From PALSA-505 sp036496025 (GTDB lineage Bacteria; Actinomycetota; Actinomycetes; Streptosporangiales; Streptosporangiaceae): DNA of 64,000 nt. The notes below the pieces were generated by a model. The model was given only the letters and a program-made list of their open reading frames with translations, was not told the DNA's origin and did no database searches. Position numbers and translations under genes: made by a program. The stretch lies in contig DASXLW010000094.1 of NCBI GenBank assembly GCA_036496025.1, forward strand, positions 70,401 through 134,400. The letters run 5' to 3'. The number at the start of each line of letters is the position of its first letter. Positions within the stretch are counted from its first letter, which is position 1. This document shows, one piece after another, positions 53,309-61,482 of this stretch.

Positions 53309-54557
53309 GCCCGGCGTCCGGCCAGGCCAGCACCAGCCGGGTGTGCTGCTTGTCGATCACGGTGCCCCGCCGCGCGCCGGGCGGGCCGGCCCCGGCCGGG
53401 TAGGCGCTGACCCGCAGGCCGGCCAGGGACGGACGACCGGCGGCGTCCCAGCCGCGGACGTGGCCGGCCAGCCGGGCGGCGAGTTCCGGGCCTTCGCTTC
53501 CGAACGGGCACGCGCCGATCTCGAACGCAGTGCGCAGCCCGGCGCGGCCAGTGCCGCCCGGATCGCTCATCGGCACCAGGGCCGCGCACCCGTGCGCGCT
53601 GGCCACCATGCCCATGCCGGGCCGCCCGGATGCGGTGGCGGGATCGGGGTCGGGGGCGCCCTGGCCGGGGCTGGCCACGCCGAACGCGGACAGCCGCCCG
53701 AGGCCAGGCTCGCGGGCGGCCAGCCAGAGGCCGAGCCCGCCGTACAGGTCCACGGACGTGACCCGGACCCCGGCGCTGATCACGCGGCCCGGCTGGGCCA
53801 GCAGCGACTCCAGGTCTTCCGCGCCGGCGGGCCTGGGGTCGCTCTCGGCCAGCATGCCGGTACGGCTGCCCAGCGGAACGATCGTCTCGGGGCCGGCGAA
53901 GGCCCCGCGCAACCGCATGAACCCGCAGGGCAGCAGGGACACGCTGTCGAGGTGATCGCCGGCCTGCTCGAACGCGATCGAGTACTGGATTCCGGCCCGC
54001 AGTGCCAGCGGCAGCACCAGCCGACCGCGGCGGGCGAGCTGGCCGACCCAGGCCGGGGCGATATCCCAGGCGCCCACGGTCGCGATGATGCGGTCGTACG
54101 GCGCACCGGGCGGCCAGCCGTTCCCGCCGTCAGCCCGGACCACCCGCACCTCGCCGAACCCGCAGGCCGCCAGGTGCTCGCGGGCGGCAGCGACGATGTC
54201 GTCATCGAGGTCCAGCGTCGTGACCTCGCCCGGCCCGCCCGCCAGGTGAGCCAGCAGCGCGGCGTTGTACCCGGTCCCCGCGCCGATCTCGAGGACCCGG
54301 TGGCCCGGCTCGACGCCGAGCTGCTCGAGCATGAGCGCCATGATGGCCGGCTGCGAGGACGAGCTGATCGGACGGCCGTCGGCGTCTACCTTGGTGACCA
54401 CGGCGTCGTCGGCGTAGGCCCGGCTCGGGTCGATCCCGGGCAGGAACTTGTGCCGCGGCACGTCGGCCAGCGCGGCCGCCACCCGGTCGTCGTGCAGCGC
54501 GTCGGCGGCGCGCAGCTCGGTCACCAGCCGCTCGCGCAGTTCGCGAGGTTCGCTCAC
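53295..54557 (-). CDS. PCMT-like SAM-dependent methyltransferase with extra C-terminal domain
   Basis: 420 residues. The first 210 form a protein-L-isoaspartate O-methyltransferase-type domain: DVPRHKFLPG, ISSSSQPAIMALMLEQL, the SAM motif VLEIGAGTGYNAALLA, and TVGAWDIAPAWVGQLARRGRLVLPL. The C-terminal 200 residues (VDLYGGLGLWLAAREPG, FEIGACPFGSEGPELAARL, VIDKQHTRLVLAW) resemble the extra domain of methyltransferases in FxLD-type peptide systems. No precursor peptide is recognised nearby. GTG 54557 overlaps the ParA stop by four bases, making it the third gene of the CHAD-ParA operon. Substrate unknown; protein repair or peptide modification are candidates. Confidence 0.85.
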   Translation of the reverse strand: MSEPRELRERLVTELRAADALHDDRVAAALADVPRHKFLPGIDPSRAYADDAVVTKVDADGRPISSSSQPAIMALMLEQLGVEPGHRVLEIGAGTGYNAALLAHLAGGPGEVTTLDLDDDIVAAAREHLAACGFGEVRVVRADGGNGWPPGAPYDRIIATVGAWDIAPAWVGQLARRGRLVLPLALRAGIQYSIAFEQAGDHLDSVSLLPCGFMRLRGAFAGPETIVPLGSRTGMLAESDPRPAGAEDLESLLAQPGRVISAGVRVTSVDLYGGLGLWLAAREPGLGRLSAFGVASPGQGAPDPDPATASGRPGMGMVASAHGCAALVPMSDPGGTGRAGLRTAFEIGACPFGSEGPELAARLAGHVRGWDAAGRPSLAGLRVSAYPAGAGPPGARRGTVIDKQHTRLVLAWPDAGLSPG

Positions 54558-55303
54558 CTGAGGCGGGCCCGGGCGCGCAGCTCGGCCCACAGCTCCTGGT
54601 AATGCCGGGTGGCCGCGCTGCGCGGCGCGAAAGCGGGCACCGGGGCGCGGCGCACGGACATCTGCTCGACCAGGGTCATGGCCGGGATGATCGCGGTGGC
54701 GATGTCCGAGCGCCCGGCGCGCAGCCGGGTGGTGATGTCGCGGTGCAGCCGCTTGCGCCGGTCCACCAGGGAGAAGAACGCCAGCACCTCGGGCCGGCGC
54801 CCGCTCAGGTCTTCGATGAACGAGGTGAGCTGGTCGAAGGTGCGCTCGGACAAAGTGGTCGGGATCAGCGGCACGAGCAGCACGTGCACGGCGTGCAGGA
54901 TGTTCTCCGAAACCAGCGAGATGCTCGGCGGGCAGTCCAGGAACACGACGTCGTACTCATCGGCCAGCGGGCCGAGCAGGCGGGACAGCCGCCGCGTGGG
55001 CCGCTTGGCCTGGTTGAGCGCCAGGTCCATGTTGCGGTAGGTGAAGTCGGCGGGCAGCAGGTCGAGGCGTTCGAAGTCGGTGCCCTTGATCGCGTCGTCG
55101 AGCGGCCGGGCGCCGCGGATCAGCGCCTTCGCCCCGCCCTTGACCCGCGGCTTGACCCGGAACACGTACGACGCCGCCGCCTGCGGATCGAGATCCCAGA
55201 GCAGCGTCCGGTACCCGCCGGTGGCGCTCAGGTAGGCCAGGTTGACCGCGGCCGACGTCTTGCCTACGCCGCCCTTGATGTTGTACGTCGCGATGACCCT
55301 CAT
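54554..55303 (-). CDS. ParA-type partition ATPase
   Basis: 249 residues. Deviant Walker A KGGVGKTSAA at residue 10 and following, WDLDPQAAAS (A' box) and VVFLDCPPSISL (B box), so a ParA/MinD-family ATPase, without the N-terminal HTH of plasmid ParA. No parB gene is adjacent. The start overlaps the upstream CHAD gene (ATGA) and the stop overlaps the methyltransferase. ParA-like proteins without ParB often position large cargo (carboxysomes, storage granules, chemoreceptors) using the nucleoid as a track. See the findings for a polyphosphate-granule proposal. Confidence 0.9.
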   Translation of the reverse strand: MRVIATYNIKGGVGKTSAAVNLAYLSATGGYRTLLWDLDPQAAASYVFRVKPRVKGGAKALIRGARPLDDAIKGTDFERLDLLPADFTYRNMDLALNQAKRPTRRLSRLLGPLADEYDVVFLDCPPSISLVSENILHAVHVLLVPLIPTTLSERTFDQLTSFIEDLSGRRPEVLAFFSLVDRRKRLHRDITTRLRAGRSDIATAIIPAMTLVEQMSVRRAPVPAFAPRSAATRHYQELWAELRARARLR

Positions 55304-56940
55304 GACCTGGCTGTCCCGCCGGTGATGCCGAGCGTGCGCAGGATCCCGGCCCGGGTGAACTGGGCGAACCGGTCGGCCACCTCGGCCCGGCCACGGAGCT
55401 GCCGCGCGTGCAGCTGGGCGGTCAGCTCGCCCATCGCCAGCAACGTGGCGGCCAGCTCCGCGGCCGTCGGCCGCACCGTGGCCTGCCGCCCGGCGCCCGC
55501 CCCGCCGCGCCGCGCCAGCATCTGCGTCGCGAACCCGCGGATCGCCTCTCGCTGCACCTCACCATCTTGGAACTCGCCGAGGCAGTCCTGCAGGCCCTTG
55601 AGGTTCTTGACCGCGCGCCGGTAGGCGGGCGGGTCGTACAGCGAGCCGAAGAACTCCAGCAGGTAGCGAAGTTCCTTGCACCGCTTGCGCAGTGAGTGCA
55701 GTTCGGTGCCGGACGGTCCGTCGCCTGCTCCCGTCCGGGTGAGGGCCGAGCCCAGCCTGATCACCCGCCGGTGGGCCCGCGCGATCCGGTCGGCGGCCAG
55801 GCTGCCGACGTCGGGCTCCGGGGCGGCGGACGGTCTCGCGGCGTCCTCCAGCGCCGAGCGCCAATCGGCCATCAGTCCGGTGAACCGGGCCGAGCGCAGC
55901 CCGCGGACCAGGTGGCGGCGCTCGGTGAGCCGTCGGGTGGCCAGGTGCGCGCGGAACGGCTCAAGGTCACCGGGGGAAGCGGCGCTCAGCCCGGCGGCCA
56001 TCTGGTCGAAGCCGGTCAGGTAGACATCCAGGTCCCGCGTCGGCGTGGTGAGATCGCCCAGCCACTTGAACTCGGGGGCGAACCGGGCAGCTATCCCGCC
56101 GGGCAGCGCGTCGCCCGCCAGCTTGAGCGCTGATCTGGTACGGCGCACCGCGACCCGCAGGTCATGCAGGAACTCGGTGTCCACGTCCCCGATGACGAAG
56201 CTCACGTTGGCTGTGATCGTGTCGGCCAGCCGGAGCAGCACGCCGGCCAGGGCGACCCGGGCGGGCATGGCGGGGGACAGCGTGATCTCGCCGATGTCTG
56301 CGGCACCGCCGGGAGGCTGCCCGGTCACCTCGAGCACGGACTCGAAGGCCGCGCGCCGGCTCGGCGCGAACCCGTCGGCCACGGTGAGCAGCTGCCCGGC
56401 CCGTTCCGCGGCCGTCTGGTAGCCGCGAACCGGAGCGATGACGAGCCGGGTGGGCAGGACGGCGGGCACCGGGCGCACCAGCGACGCGGCATCCACGGTG
56501 ATGCGCGCGACCGTCTTCTGCTGCCGGTCGAGTACCCGCAGCTCGGTCAGCGTCCCCTCGGCCCGGGCCAGCGGCAGCAGGGCGCGGATCTCGACCACCG
56601 GCTGCAGCCGGCCGCGCAGCGGGCCCGCCGGGATGACATCGAGCAGGCGGGGCCACCTCGTCGTCCCCAGCGGCTCGCAGGCCACGTCCGTGCCCGCCGA
56701 CGTGGACAGTACGAGCTCACCGGAACCCGCCCCGGCCACCTGCCGTAGTGTCAGCCCGGCCGCGTGCAGCCGTCCGTCGAAGGTATCCAGCCACACCTGC
56801 CGTGCCCGCCGGCGTGTCTCCCGGACGACCGTGAAGCGCGGTTCCAGTGCCGCCGCGAGGCGCTCCGGCACCTGGTCGCTGCCGGAGGCGATCACGAACT
56901 CCTCGCCACGTGCGGTCGCCAACGCGGGGCCCTCCTCCAC
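55300..56940 (-). CDS. CYTH-like plus CHAD domain protein
   Basis: 546 residues. The first 190 look like a degenerate CYTH domain (RQVWLDTFDGRLHAAGLTLRQ), missing the EXEXK motif of active triphosphatases. Residues 225-520 are a CHAD domain with the two conserved helices: HDLRVAVRRTRSALKL and LHSLRKRCKELRYLLEFFGS, whose histidines and basic residues bind polyphosphate. CHAD proteins localise to polyphosphate granules in other bacteria. GTG start at 56940 has no strong ribosome site. First gene of the CHAD-ParA-methyltransferase operon. Confidence 0.88.
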   Translation of the reverse strand: MEEGPALATARGEEFVIASGSDQVPERLAAALEPRFTVVRETRRRARQVWLDTFDGRLHAAGLTLRQVAGAGSGELVLSTSAGTDVACEPLGTTRWPRLLDVIPAGPLRGRLQPVVEIRALLPLARAEGTLTELRVLDRQQKTVARITVDAASLVRPVPAVLPTRLVIAPVRGYQTAAERAGQLLTVADGFAPSRRAAFESVLEVTGQPPGGAADIGEITLSPAMPARVALAGVLLRLADTITANVSFVIGDVDTEFLHDLRVAVRRTRSALKLAGDALPGGIAARFAPEFKWLGDLTTPTRDLDVYLTGFDQMAAGLSAASPGDLEPFRAHLATRRLTERRHLVRGLRSARFTGLMADWRSALEDAARPSAAPEPDVGSLAADRIARAHRRVIRLGSALTRTGAGDGPSGTELHSLRKRCKELRYLLEFFGSLYDPPAYRRAVKNLKGLQDCLGEFQDGEVQREAIRGFATQMLARRGGAGAGRQATVRPTAAELAATLLAMGELTAQLHARQLRGRAEVADRFAQFTRAGILRTLGITGGTARS

Positions 56941-57152
56941 CGGGTCTCGCCCGAGCGAGCCCTTGTCCAGCAGCGTAGCGGGGCCCGGCTGATTGGGCGG
57001 GGGTCCGAACCGCGGGCCGGTTAGCTAAGGTCGGATGGACATCACGAGGAGGAGCCATCAGCGGCGATCGCGGCAGCGGGCCGGCGGGGGGGAGGACCGA
57101 TCCCCGCTCGCGTGAGTGGGAACAGCCGGGCGTATTCGCCGTCACCGAGGGC

Positions 57153-58115
57153 GTGCACCGGATCCCGCTGCCGCTGCCGGGCGACGGGCTGCGCGCGGTC
57201 AACGTCTACGCGATCGAGGATGGCGGCGCCCTGACCTTGGTCGACTCCGGCTGGGCGCTGGCCGAGGCCAGGCAGCGACTGGAAACCGCGCTGGCCGGCA
57301 TCGGCCACGAGCTCGGCGACGTGCGCAGGTTCCTGGTGACGCACGTGCACCGCGATCATTACACCCTGGCCATCGCGGTGCGGCGCCTGTTCGGCTCCCG
57401 GGTGCTGCTCGGCGCGGGGGAGCAGGAGTCGCTCGAGCTCATCATCAACCGCAGCGAGAGCCCGGCCTCCGTCTACGGCCGGCTGATGATGCGGCTCGGT
57501 GCGGCCCCGATCCTCGATTGGATACGCCGCGAATGGCCGGATCGCGACGCCGGCGGCGACTGGGAGAAGCCCGACGAGTGGCTGGCGGGGACCGATGAGG
57601 TCGACGTGGGGGGCAGGACGCTGCGCGTGATCCCGACCCCCGGCCATACCCGCGGTCACGTCGTGTTCGCCGACCTCGGCCACCGCCTGCTGTTCGCCGG
57701 CGACCACGTGCTGCCGCACATCACGCCGTCGATCGGCTTCGAGCCGTGTCGGCCCGAGCTGCCGCTCGGCGACTACCTGAGCTCGCTGCGCCTGGTCAGG
57801 GCGCTGCCGGACCTGCGGCTGCTGCCCGCGCACGGCAGCGTGACCGACAGCACGCACGCGCGGATCGACGAGCTGACCGGGCACCACGACCGGCGCCTGG
57901 ACGCCTGCGCCGCGGTCGTCAGGCAGGGTGCCGCCACCGCCTACGAGGCCGCGAGGGCGCTGACCTGGACCCGCCGCGAGCGGCACTTCGACGACCTGGA
58001 CCCGTTCAACCAGATGATGGCGGTGATGGAGACCGGCGCTCACCTGGATGTGCTGGTCCGCCAGGGCAGGCTGCTCGAGTCGGTCGCCGGCGGCGTGGTC
58101 AGGTACGCCGCCTGA
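57153..58115 (+). CDS. MBL-fold metallo-hydrolase
   Basis: 320 residues as drawn. Metallo-beta-lactamase fold: THVHRDH (HxHxDH metal site), PGHTRGHVVF, FAGDHVL and PAHGS later. The GTG at 57153 is the only standard start in frame here, but conserved-looking residues continue upstream (EWEQPGVFAVTEGVHRI), and the frame is open back to ATC at 57057, which sits two bases after a strong GAGGAGGAG site. The true start is probably at 57057 or nearby. The substrate could be a thioester, lactone or sulfur compound. Its end overlaps the convergent CbiX-like gene by 76 bases. Confidence 0.85.
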   Translation: MHRIPLPLPGDGLRAVNVYAIEDGGALTLVDSGWALAEARQRLETALAGIGHELGDVRRFLVTHVHRDHYTLAIAVRRLFGSRVLLGAGEQESLELIINRSESPASVYGRLMMRLGAAPILDWIRREWPDRDAGGDWEKPDEWLAGTDEVDVGGRTLRVIPTPGHTRGHVVFADLGHRLLFAGDHVLPHITPSIGFEPCRPELPLGDYLSSLRLVRALPDLRLLPAHGSVTDSTHARIDELTGHHDRRLDACAAVVRQGAATAYEAARALTWTRRERHFDDLDPFNQMMAVMETGAHLDVLVRQGRLLESVAGGVVRYAA

Positions 58116-59032
58116 CCGGGTGCGCCCGGCGCGGAGGCGGGGGGCGGTGCCGCGGTGGCCGGGCCCGGGGCAGGCTGGCCCAGCAGGGCGGCCCCGTAGC
58201 ACATCGTGGCCAGCTGCCCGAGGGCGGGATGGGCGCCGAGCGGGCGCGCGCACTCGGCTCCGGCGGCGGCCGCGGCCGCGGCCAGCTCCTGCGGGCTGAT
58301 CTCGGATCCGAGAACGTACGGCGCCAGCGCCAGGTGGGAGACCCCGGCCTGCCGCAGCCTGGCCACGCCGCCGTCCAGGCTGTCCCGGCTGCTGAGCGAG
58401 ACCGCGGCCACCGGCACGCCGAGGCGCCCGGCGAGCAGGACCGCGACGGTCTCCGCCGCGCGCAGCGCCGGCTCGCCGTCGGCGGCGCCGATGAGCAGGC
58501 CGATCGCCGCCGAGACGAGGCTGAGACCCGATAGCCGCCGCGCCTGGACCAGCCCGGCTTCGGCCAGCCGGTCGTGCAGGGCGCCGGCCAGCAGCGGGTG
58601 CGGGCCGAGCGGGCCCGTGACGGTGACCGCGGGACCGGCCTGGCCGGCCGCCTCCGCGATGCGGGCATCAGAGTCCGGGTCGGGGGCGATGGTCAGCGGC
58701 ACGACCACGGCGGCGTACGGGCACGCATCGGGTTCGCCGGCGGGTGCCGTCGCGCGGTCCGACACGATGGAGCCGAGCAGGGCCGGCAGGCTCGCCGCCC
58801 CGTCGCCGGCGTAGCCGACGCGGATGGTGGCCGCCGGGCACAGGGTGCCCGCCATTGTCGCAACGCCGGTAGCGACCTGCTCGGTGGCGGCGCACTCCGG
58901 CGCCGGAACCGCGAGCACCAGCACGGGAGCAGCGGTTGGCACGGAGAGCCGGTCCGGGCTCCGGTGGCGACCCTTCCGGGGCCGGGCGGTGGATGTGCGC
59001 CTCGGCAGCGCGTTCGCGGTCTCAGCGTCCAC
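58040..59032 (-). CDS. CbiX/SirB-type sirohydrochlorin chelatase-like protein
   Basis: 330 residues with two related halves: the first (VLVLAVPAPECAATEQVATG, PYAAVVVPLTIAPD) lacks clear metal-binding histidines, the second holds LALAPYVLGSEISPQEL and YGAALLGQ. Similar actinobacterial proteins are annotated as sirohydrochlorin chelatase (siroheme or cobalamin insertion of iron or cobalt). Histidines near GPHPLLAGAL could form the active site, but I cannot assign the metal. GTG start at 59032. Its 3' 76 bases run antisense to the MBL gene end. Confidence 0.75.
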   Translation of the reverse strand: MDAETANALPRRTSTARPRKGRHRSPDRLSVPTAAPVLVLAVPAPECAATEQVATGVATMAGTLCPAATIRVGYAGDGAASLPALLGSIVSDRATAPAGEPDACPYAAVVVPLTIAPDPDSDARIAEAAGQAGPAVTVTGPLGPHPLLAGALHDRLAEAGLVQARRLSGLSLVSAAIGLLIGAADGEPALRAAETVAVLLAGRLGVPVAAVSLSSRDSLDGGVARLRQAGVSHLALAPYVLGSEISPQELAAAAAAAGAECARPLGAHPALGQLATMCYGAALLGQPAPGPATAAPPPASAPGAPGQAAYLTTPPATDSSSLPWRTSTSR

Positions 59033-59100
59033 GTGCGCATAGTAACCAGGACGGGCGCGGCAGGTGCCGTGTTGTCACGATGTATCGAAATCGTGCCCGG

Positions 59101-59562
59101 TTATTCATCGTGCCCGATGTCCTCGAACCACAGTTGCGGGTGGGTGGCGATGAAGTCGGTCATCATCAGCCGGCACCGCGCATCGTCCAGCACGGTGACG
59201 GCGACGCCGTGCCGGGCCAGCCACTCGTGCCCGCCGCTGAACGTGGCCGCCTCGCCCACGATCAGGTTGCTGATCCCGAACTGGCGCACCAGCCCGCTGC
59301 AGTACCAGCACGGCGACAGCGTGGTCACCATCGTGCACCCGCGGTAGCTGCGCTGCCGCCCGGCGGCCCGGAAGGCCGCGGTTTCGCCGTGCATGGACGG
59401 ATCGCCGTCCTGTACCCGCCGGTTGCGGCCGCGCCCGAGCAGGGTGCCGTCGGCGCCGAAGAGCGCGCCCCCGATCGGGATGCCGCCCTCGGCCAGCCCG
59501 GTCCGGGCCTCCTCGATCGCGACCGCGAGCATGTCAGCGGCGCTGTTCGCTGTGTCTGTCAT
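59101..59562 (-). CDS. Cytosine deaminase, yeast FCY1-like
   Basis: 153 residues. Zinc-site residues MHGE (His58, Glu60) and SPCWYC (Cys85, Cys88) define the nucleoside deaminase fold. The C-terminal part is strikingly like yeast cytosine deaminase: GVAVTVLDDARCRLMMTDF followed by PQLWFEDIG, where Trp145, Phe146 and Asp148 match the substrate-contact tail of Fcy1. Bacterial CodA is an unrelated amidohydrolase-fold enzyme, so this is an alternative. It would convert cytosine to uracil for upp. ATG at 59562. Confidence 0.85.
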   Translation of the reverse strand: MTDTANSAADMLAVAIEEARTGLAEGGIPIGGALFGADGTLLGRGRNRRVQDGDPSMHGETAAFRAAGRQRSYRGCTMVTTLSPCWYCSGLVRQFGISNLIVGEAATFSGGHEWLARHGVAVTVLDDARCRLMMTDFIATHPQLWFEDIGHDE

Positions 59563-59597
59563 GTCACGGCACGCTACCGGGCGACGGCGGAGGCTGG

Positions 59598-60074
59598 TTA
59601 CCAGCCGGCCAGCGGGTCCAGCGTCCGAACCGCCTCGGCGACGCGGGCGCGCAGGTCGTCGCGGCTGGTGCGGCTGTAGAGGGGGCCGGCCCCGTCGCCG
59701 AGCAGAACGCGCGCCTGCGCCACGCCCCGGGCAGGCAGCGGCGCCGGGCTGAGCAGCCGGTCGGCCAGGGCCCGGAACTCCCCGGCCGTGGCCCGTACCC
59801 GTTCCCAGCGCACCGTCGCGGGCGGCCAGCGCGACGCGTCAGGTCGCGCCGCCCGGGCCAGCAGGCGCCGGATGCTGTCCGCGAGGTCGCGCCTGGACCG
59901 CATCCGCACCAGCTGCTGGGCGCGGAGGGCCAGCCGCGCGCTGGCCTCCGGGGGGTGGCCCCGGGCGAGCTCGCCGTCCAGGGCGACCGCGCGGGCCCGG
60001 ACCATGACGCGATCCCAGGGACCTGCCCGCCTGGCCGAGGGGCTGGCGTCGGCTCGTTCGGCTACCAGGAGCAT
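59598..60074 (-). CDS. Hypothetical protein
   Basis: 158 residues from the ATG at 60074 (MLLVAERADAS). Basic and alanine/arginine-rich, helical by appearance, no signal peptide, no domain recognised; conserved-looking pieces are ARLALRAQQLVRMRSRRDLADSIRRLL and TLDPLAGW at the end. It starts 108 bases from the divergent CGNR gene, and the operator-like repeats between them suggest common control. Function unknown. Confidence 0.6.
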   Translation of the reverse strand: MLLVAERADASPSARRAGPWDRVMVRARAVALDGELARGHPPEASARLALRAQQLVRMRSRRDLADSIRRLLARAARPDASRWPPATVRWERVRATAGEFRALADRLLSPAPLPARGVAQARVLLGDGAGPLYSRTSRDDLRARVAEAVRTLDPLAGW

Positions 60075-60100
60075 GACGGCACCTCCGTTCCCCCTTTTCG

Positions 60101-60159
60101 TGACCCGTGAATCCATCCTGACCGGTCATGCGTGACCAGTCAAATGTTTTATATGGTCA
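60101..60159. promoter_or_regulatory. Repeated TGACC-type operator sites
   Basis: Three decamers, TGACCCGTGA (60101-60110), TGACCGGTCA (60119-60128, perfect palindrome) and TGACCAGTCA (60133-60142), plus a TGGTCA half-site at 60154-60159, lie between the divergent hypothetical gene and the CGNR regulator. The repeats are 14-18 bases apart. Likely binding sites of a repressor, perhaps the CGNR protein itself. Confidence 0.6.
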
Positions 60160-60181
60160 CGAGATCGGCTAGCCTAGCCGG

Positions 60182-60757
60182 GTGACGCCGCCGTCGTGGG
60201 TGCATCCCCAGGAGACCAAGCCCGCTCCGCCGCCGCTGTTGTTGGTGCAGTCGTTCGTCAACACCTGGGAGGCGGAAACCGCAACGGACCTGCTGGCTAG
60301 CCCGGACTCGGCCACGCCCTGGCTGCGCGCGGCCGGGCTGATCGGCGGGGACGCCGCGGTCCGGCCTGCCGAGCTGCGCCAGGCCCGGGAGGTCAGGGAG
60401 AGCCTGCGCGCGCTGCTCACGCACAACGCCGGCGGACCGCGGCCGACCGCGGAGCAGCTGGCGCCGCTGCGCACCCTGGCCCGCCGCGGCCGCCCGCGGC
60501 TCAGCGTCGATCCGGGCGGCCGGATGCTGCTCGGCCCGCAGCCGCGCGACTCGCTCACCGCCGGGCTGCTCGGGTTGCTGCTGGTAGTCAGGGACGCGCA
60601 GCAGCAGGACTGCTGGCCGCGGCTGAAGGCGTGTCGCAACCCCGACTGCCGCTGGGCCTTCTTCGACCGCTCGCACGCCCACCGCGGGGCCTGGTGCGAC
60701 ATGGCGACGTGCGGCAACATGATAAAGAACAGGAACTTCCGCGCCCGCCACAGGTAG
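60182..60757 (+). CDS. CGNR zinc-finger protein, probable transcription factor
   Basis: 191 residues. The C-terminal treble-clef zinc finger reads CRNPDCRWAFFDRSHAHRG then WCDMATCGNMIKN, the CGNR motif that names the family, with four zinc-binding cysteines. The N-terminal domain (ABATE type: FVNTWEAETATDLLASPD, REVRESLRALLTHN) binds small ligands. GTG start at 60182 with TAGCCT ending six bases upstream, so the mRNA may be leaderless. The HAD gene follows five bases after its stop and is probably co-transcribed. Confidence 0.9.
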   Translation: MTPPSWVHPQETKPAPPPLLLVQSFVNTWEAETATDLLASPDSATPWLRAAGLIGGDAAVRPAELRQAREVRESLRALLTHNAGGPRPTAEQLAPLRTLARRGRPRLSVDPGGRMLLGPQPRDSLTAGLLGLLLVVRDAQQQDCWPRLKACRNPDCRWAFFDRSHAHRGAWCDMATCGNMIKNRNFRARHR

Positions 60758-60762
60758 CCGCC

Positions 60763-61476
60763 ATGAAAGTCACCGACTTCGACGCGCTGAGCTTTGACTG
60801 CTATGGCACCCTGATCGACTGGGAGGCCGGGCTGGCCGCGGCGCTCGGGCCGTGGGCCCGCTCACGGGGACTCGACCTGAGCGACGAGGCGCTGCTGACC
60901 GCCTACTCCGGACACGAGTCACGGGCCGAGGCCGGGCATCCGGGCGAGGCCTACCCCGACATCCTGGCCCGCAGCCTGCGCGGCCTGGGCCGCGAGCTGG
61001 GGGCCGAGGTCAGCGACGAGGACGCCGGGCGGCTGGCCCGCTCCGTCCCCGACTGGCCCGCCTTCCCCGACTCCCCGGCCGCGCTCGCCGATCTGGCCGC
61101 GCGGTACCGGCTGATCATTTTGTCCAACGTGGACCGGAACTCGTTCGCCGCCAGCAGCAGGCGTCTCGGGGTCACGTTCACCAGCGTGATCACCGCGCAG
61201 GACGTCGGTTCCTACAAGCCGTCGCCGCGCAACTTCGACGCGCTGCTGGCCGAGACGGACCGGCTCGGCGTGCCGCGGGGCAGGCTACTGCACGTCGCCC
61301 AGAGCCTGTTCCACGACCATGTCCCGGCGCGGCAGGCCGGCCTGCCGACGGTCTGGATCAACCGGCGCCACGACCGGCCGGGCTGGGGCGCCACCCCGGA
61401 GCCGCCGGCCGAGGTCCGCCCGGACTGGGAGTTCCCGTCGATGCGCGCCTTCGCCGACGCCGCCACGGCTGACTGA
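60763..61476 (+). CDS. HAD superfamily hydrolase, haloacid dehalogenase type II-like
   Basis: 237 residues. Motif I FDCYGTLIDWE with nucleophile Asp, motif II ILSNVDRNSF, motif III lysine in YKPSPRNFDAL, and the metal/acid segment HVAQSLFHDHVPARQAGLPTVWINR, all intact. Similar to L-2-haloacid dehalogenases, though most such proteins are phosphatases. ATG 60763 begins five bases after the CGNR stop. Convergent with the PHP gene. Substrate unknown. Confidence 0.86.
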   Translation: MKVTDFDALSFDCYGTLIDWEAGLAAALGPWARSRGLDLSDEALLTAYSGHESRAEAGHPGEAYPDILARSLRGLGRELGAEVSDEDAGRLARSVPDWPAFPDSPAALADLAARYRLIILSNVDRNSFAASSRRLGVTFTSVITAQDVGSYKPSPRNFDALLAETDRLGVPRGRLLHVAQSLFHDHVPARQAGLPTVWINRRHDRPGWGATPEPPAEVRPDWEFPSMRAFADAATAD

Positions 61477-61482
61477 TCTCGT

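Noticed and set aside
53295..54557. An FxLD-type modified-peptide cluster around the methyltransferase
   Set aside because: The C-terminal domain is similar, but I found no precursor peptide, dehydratase or cyclase gene in the neighbourhood.
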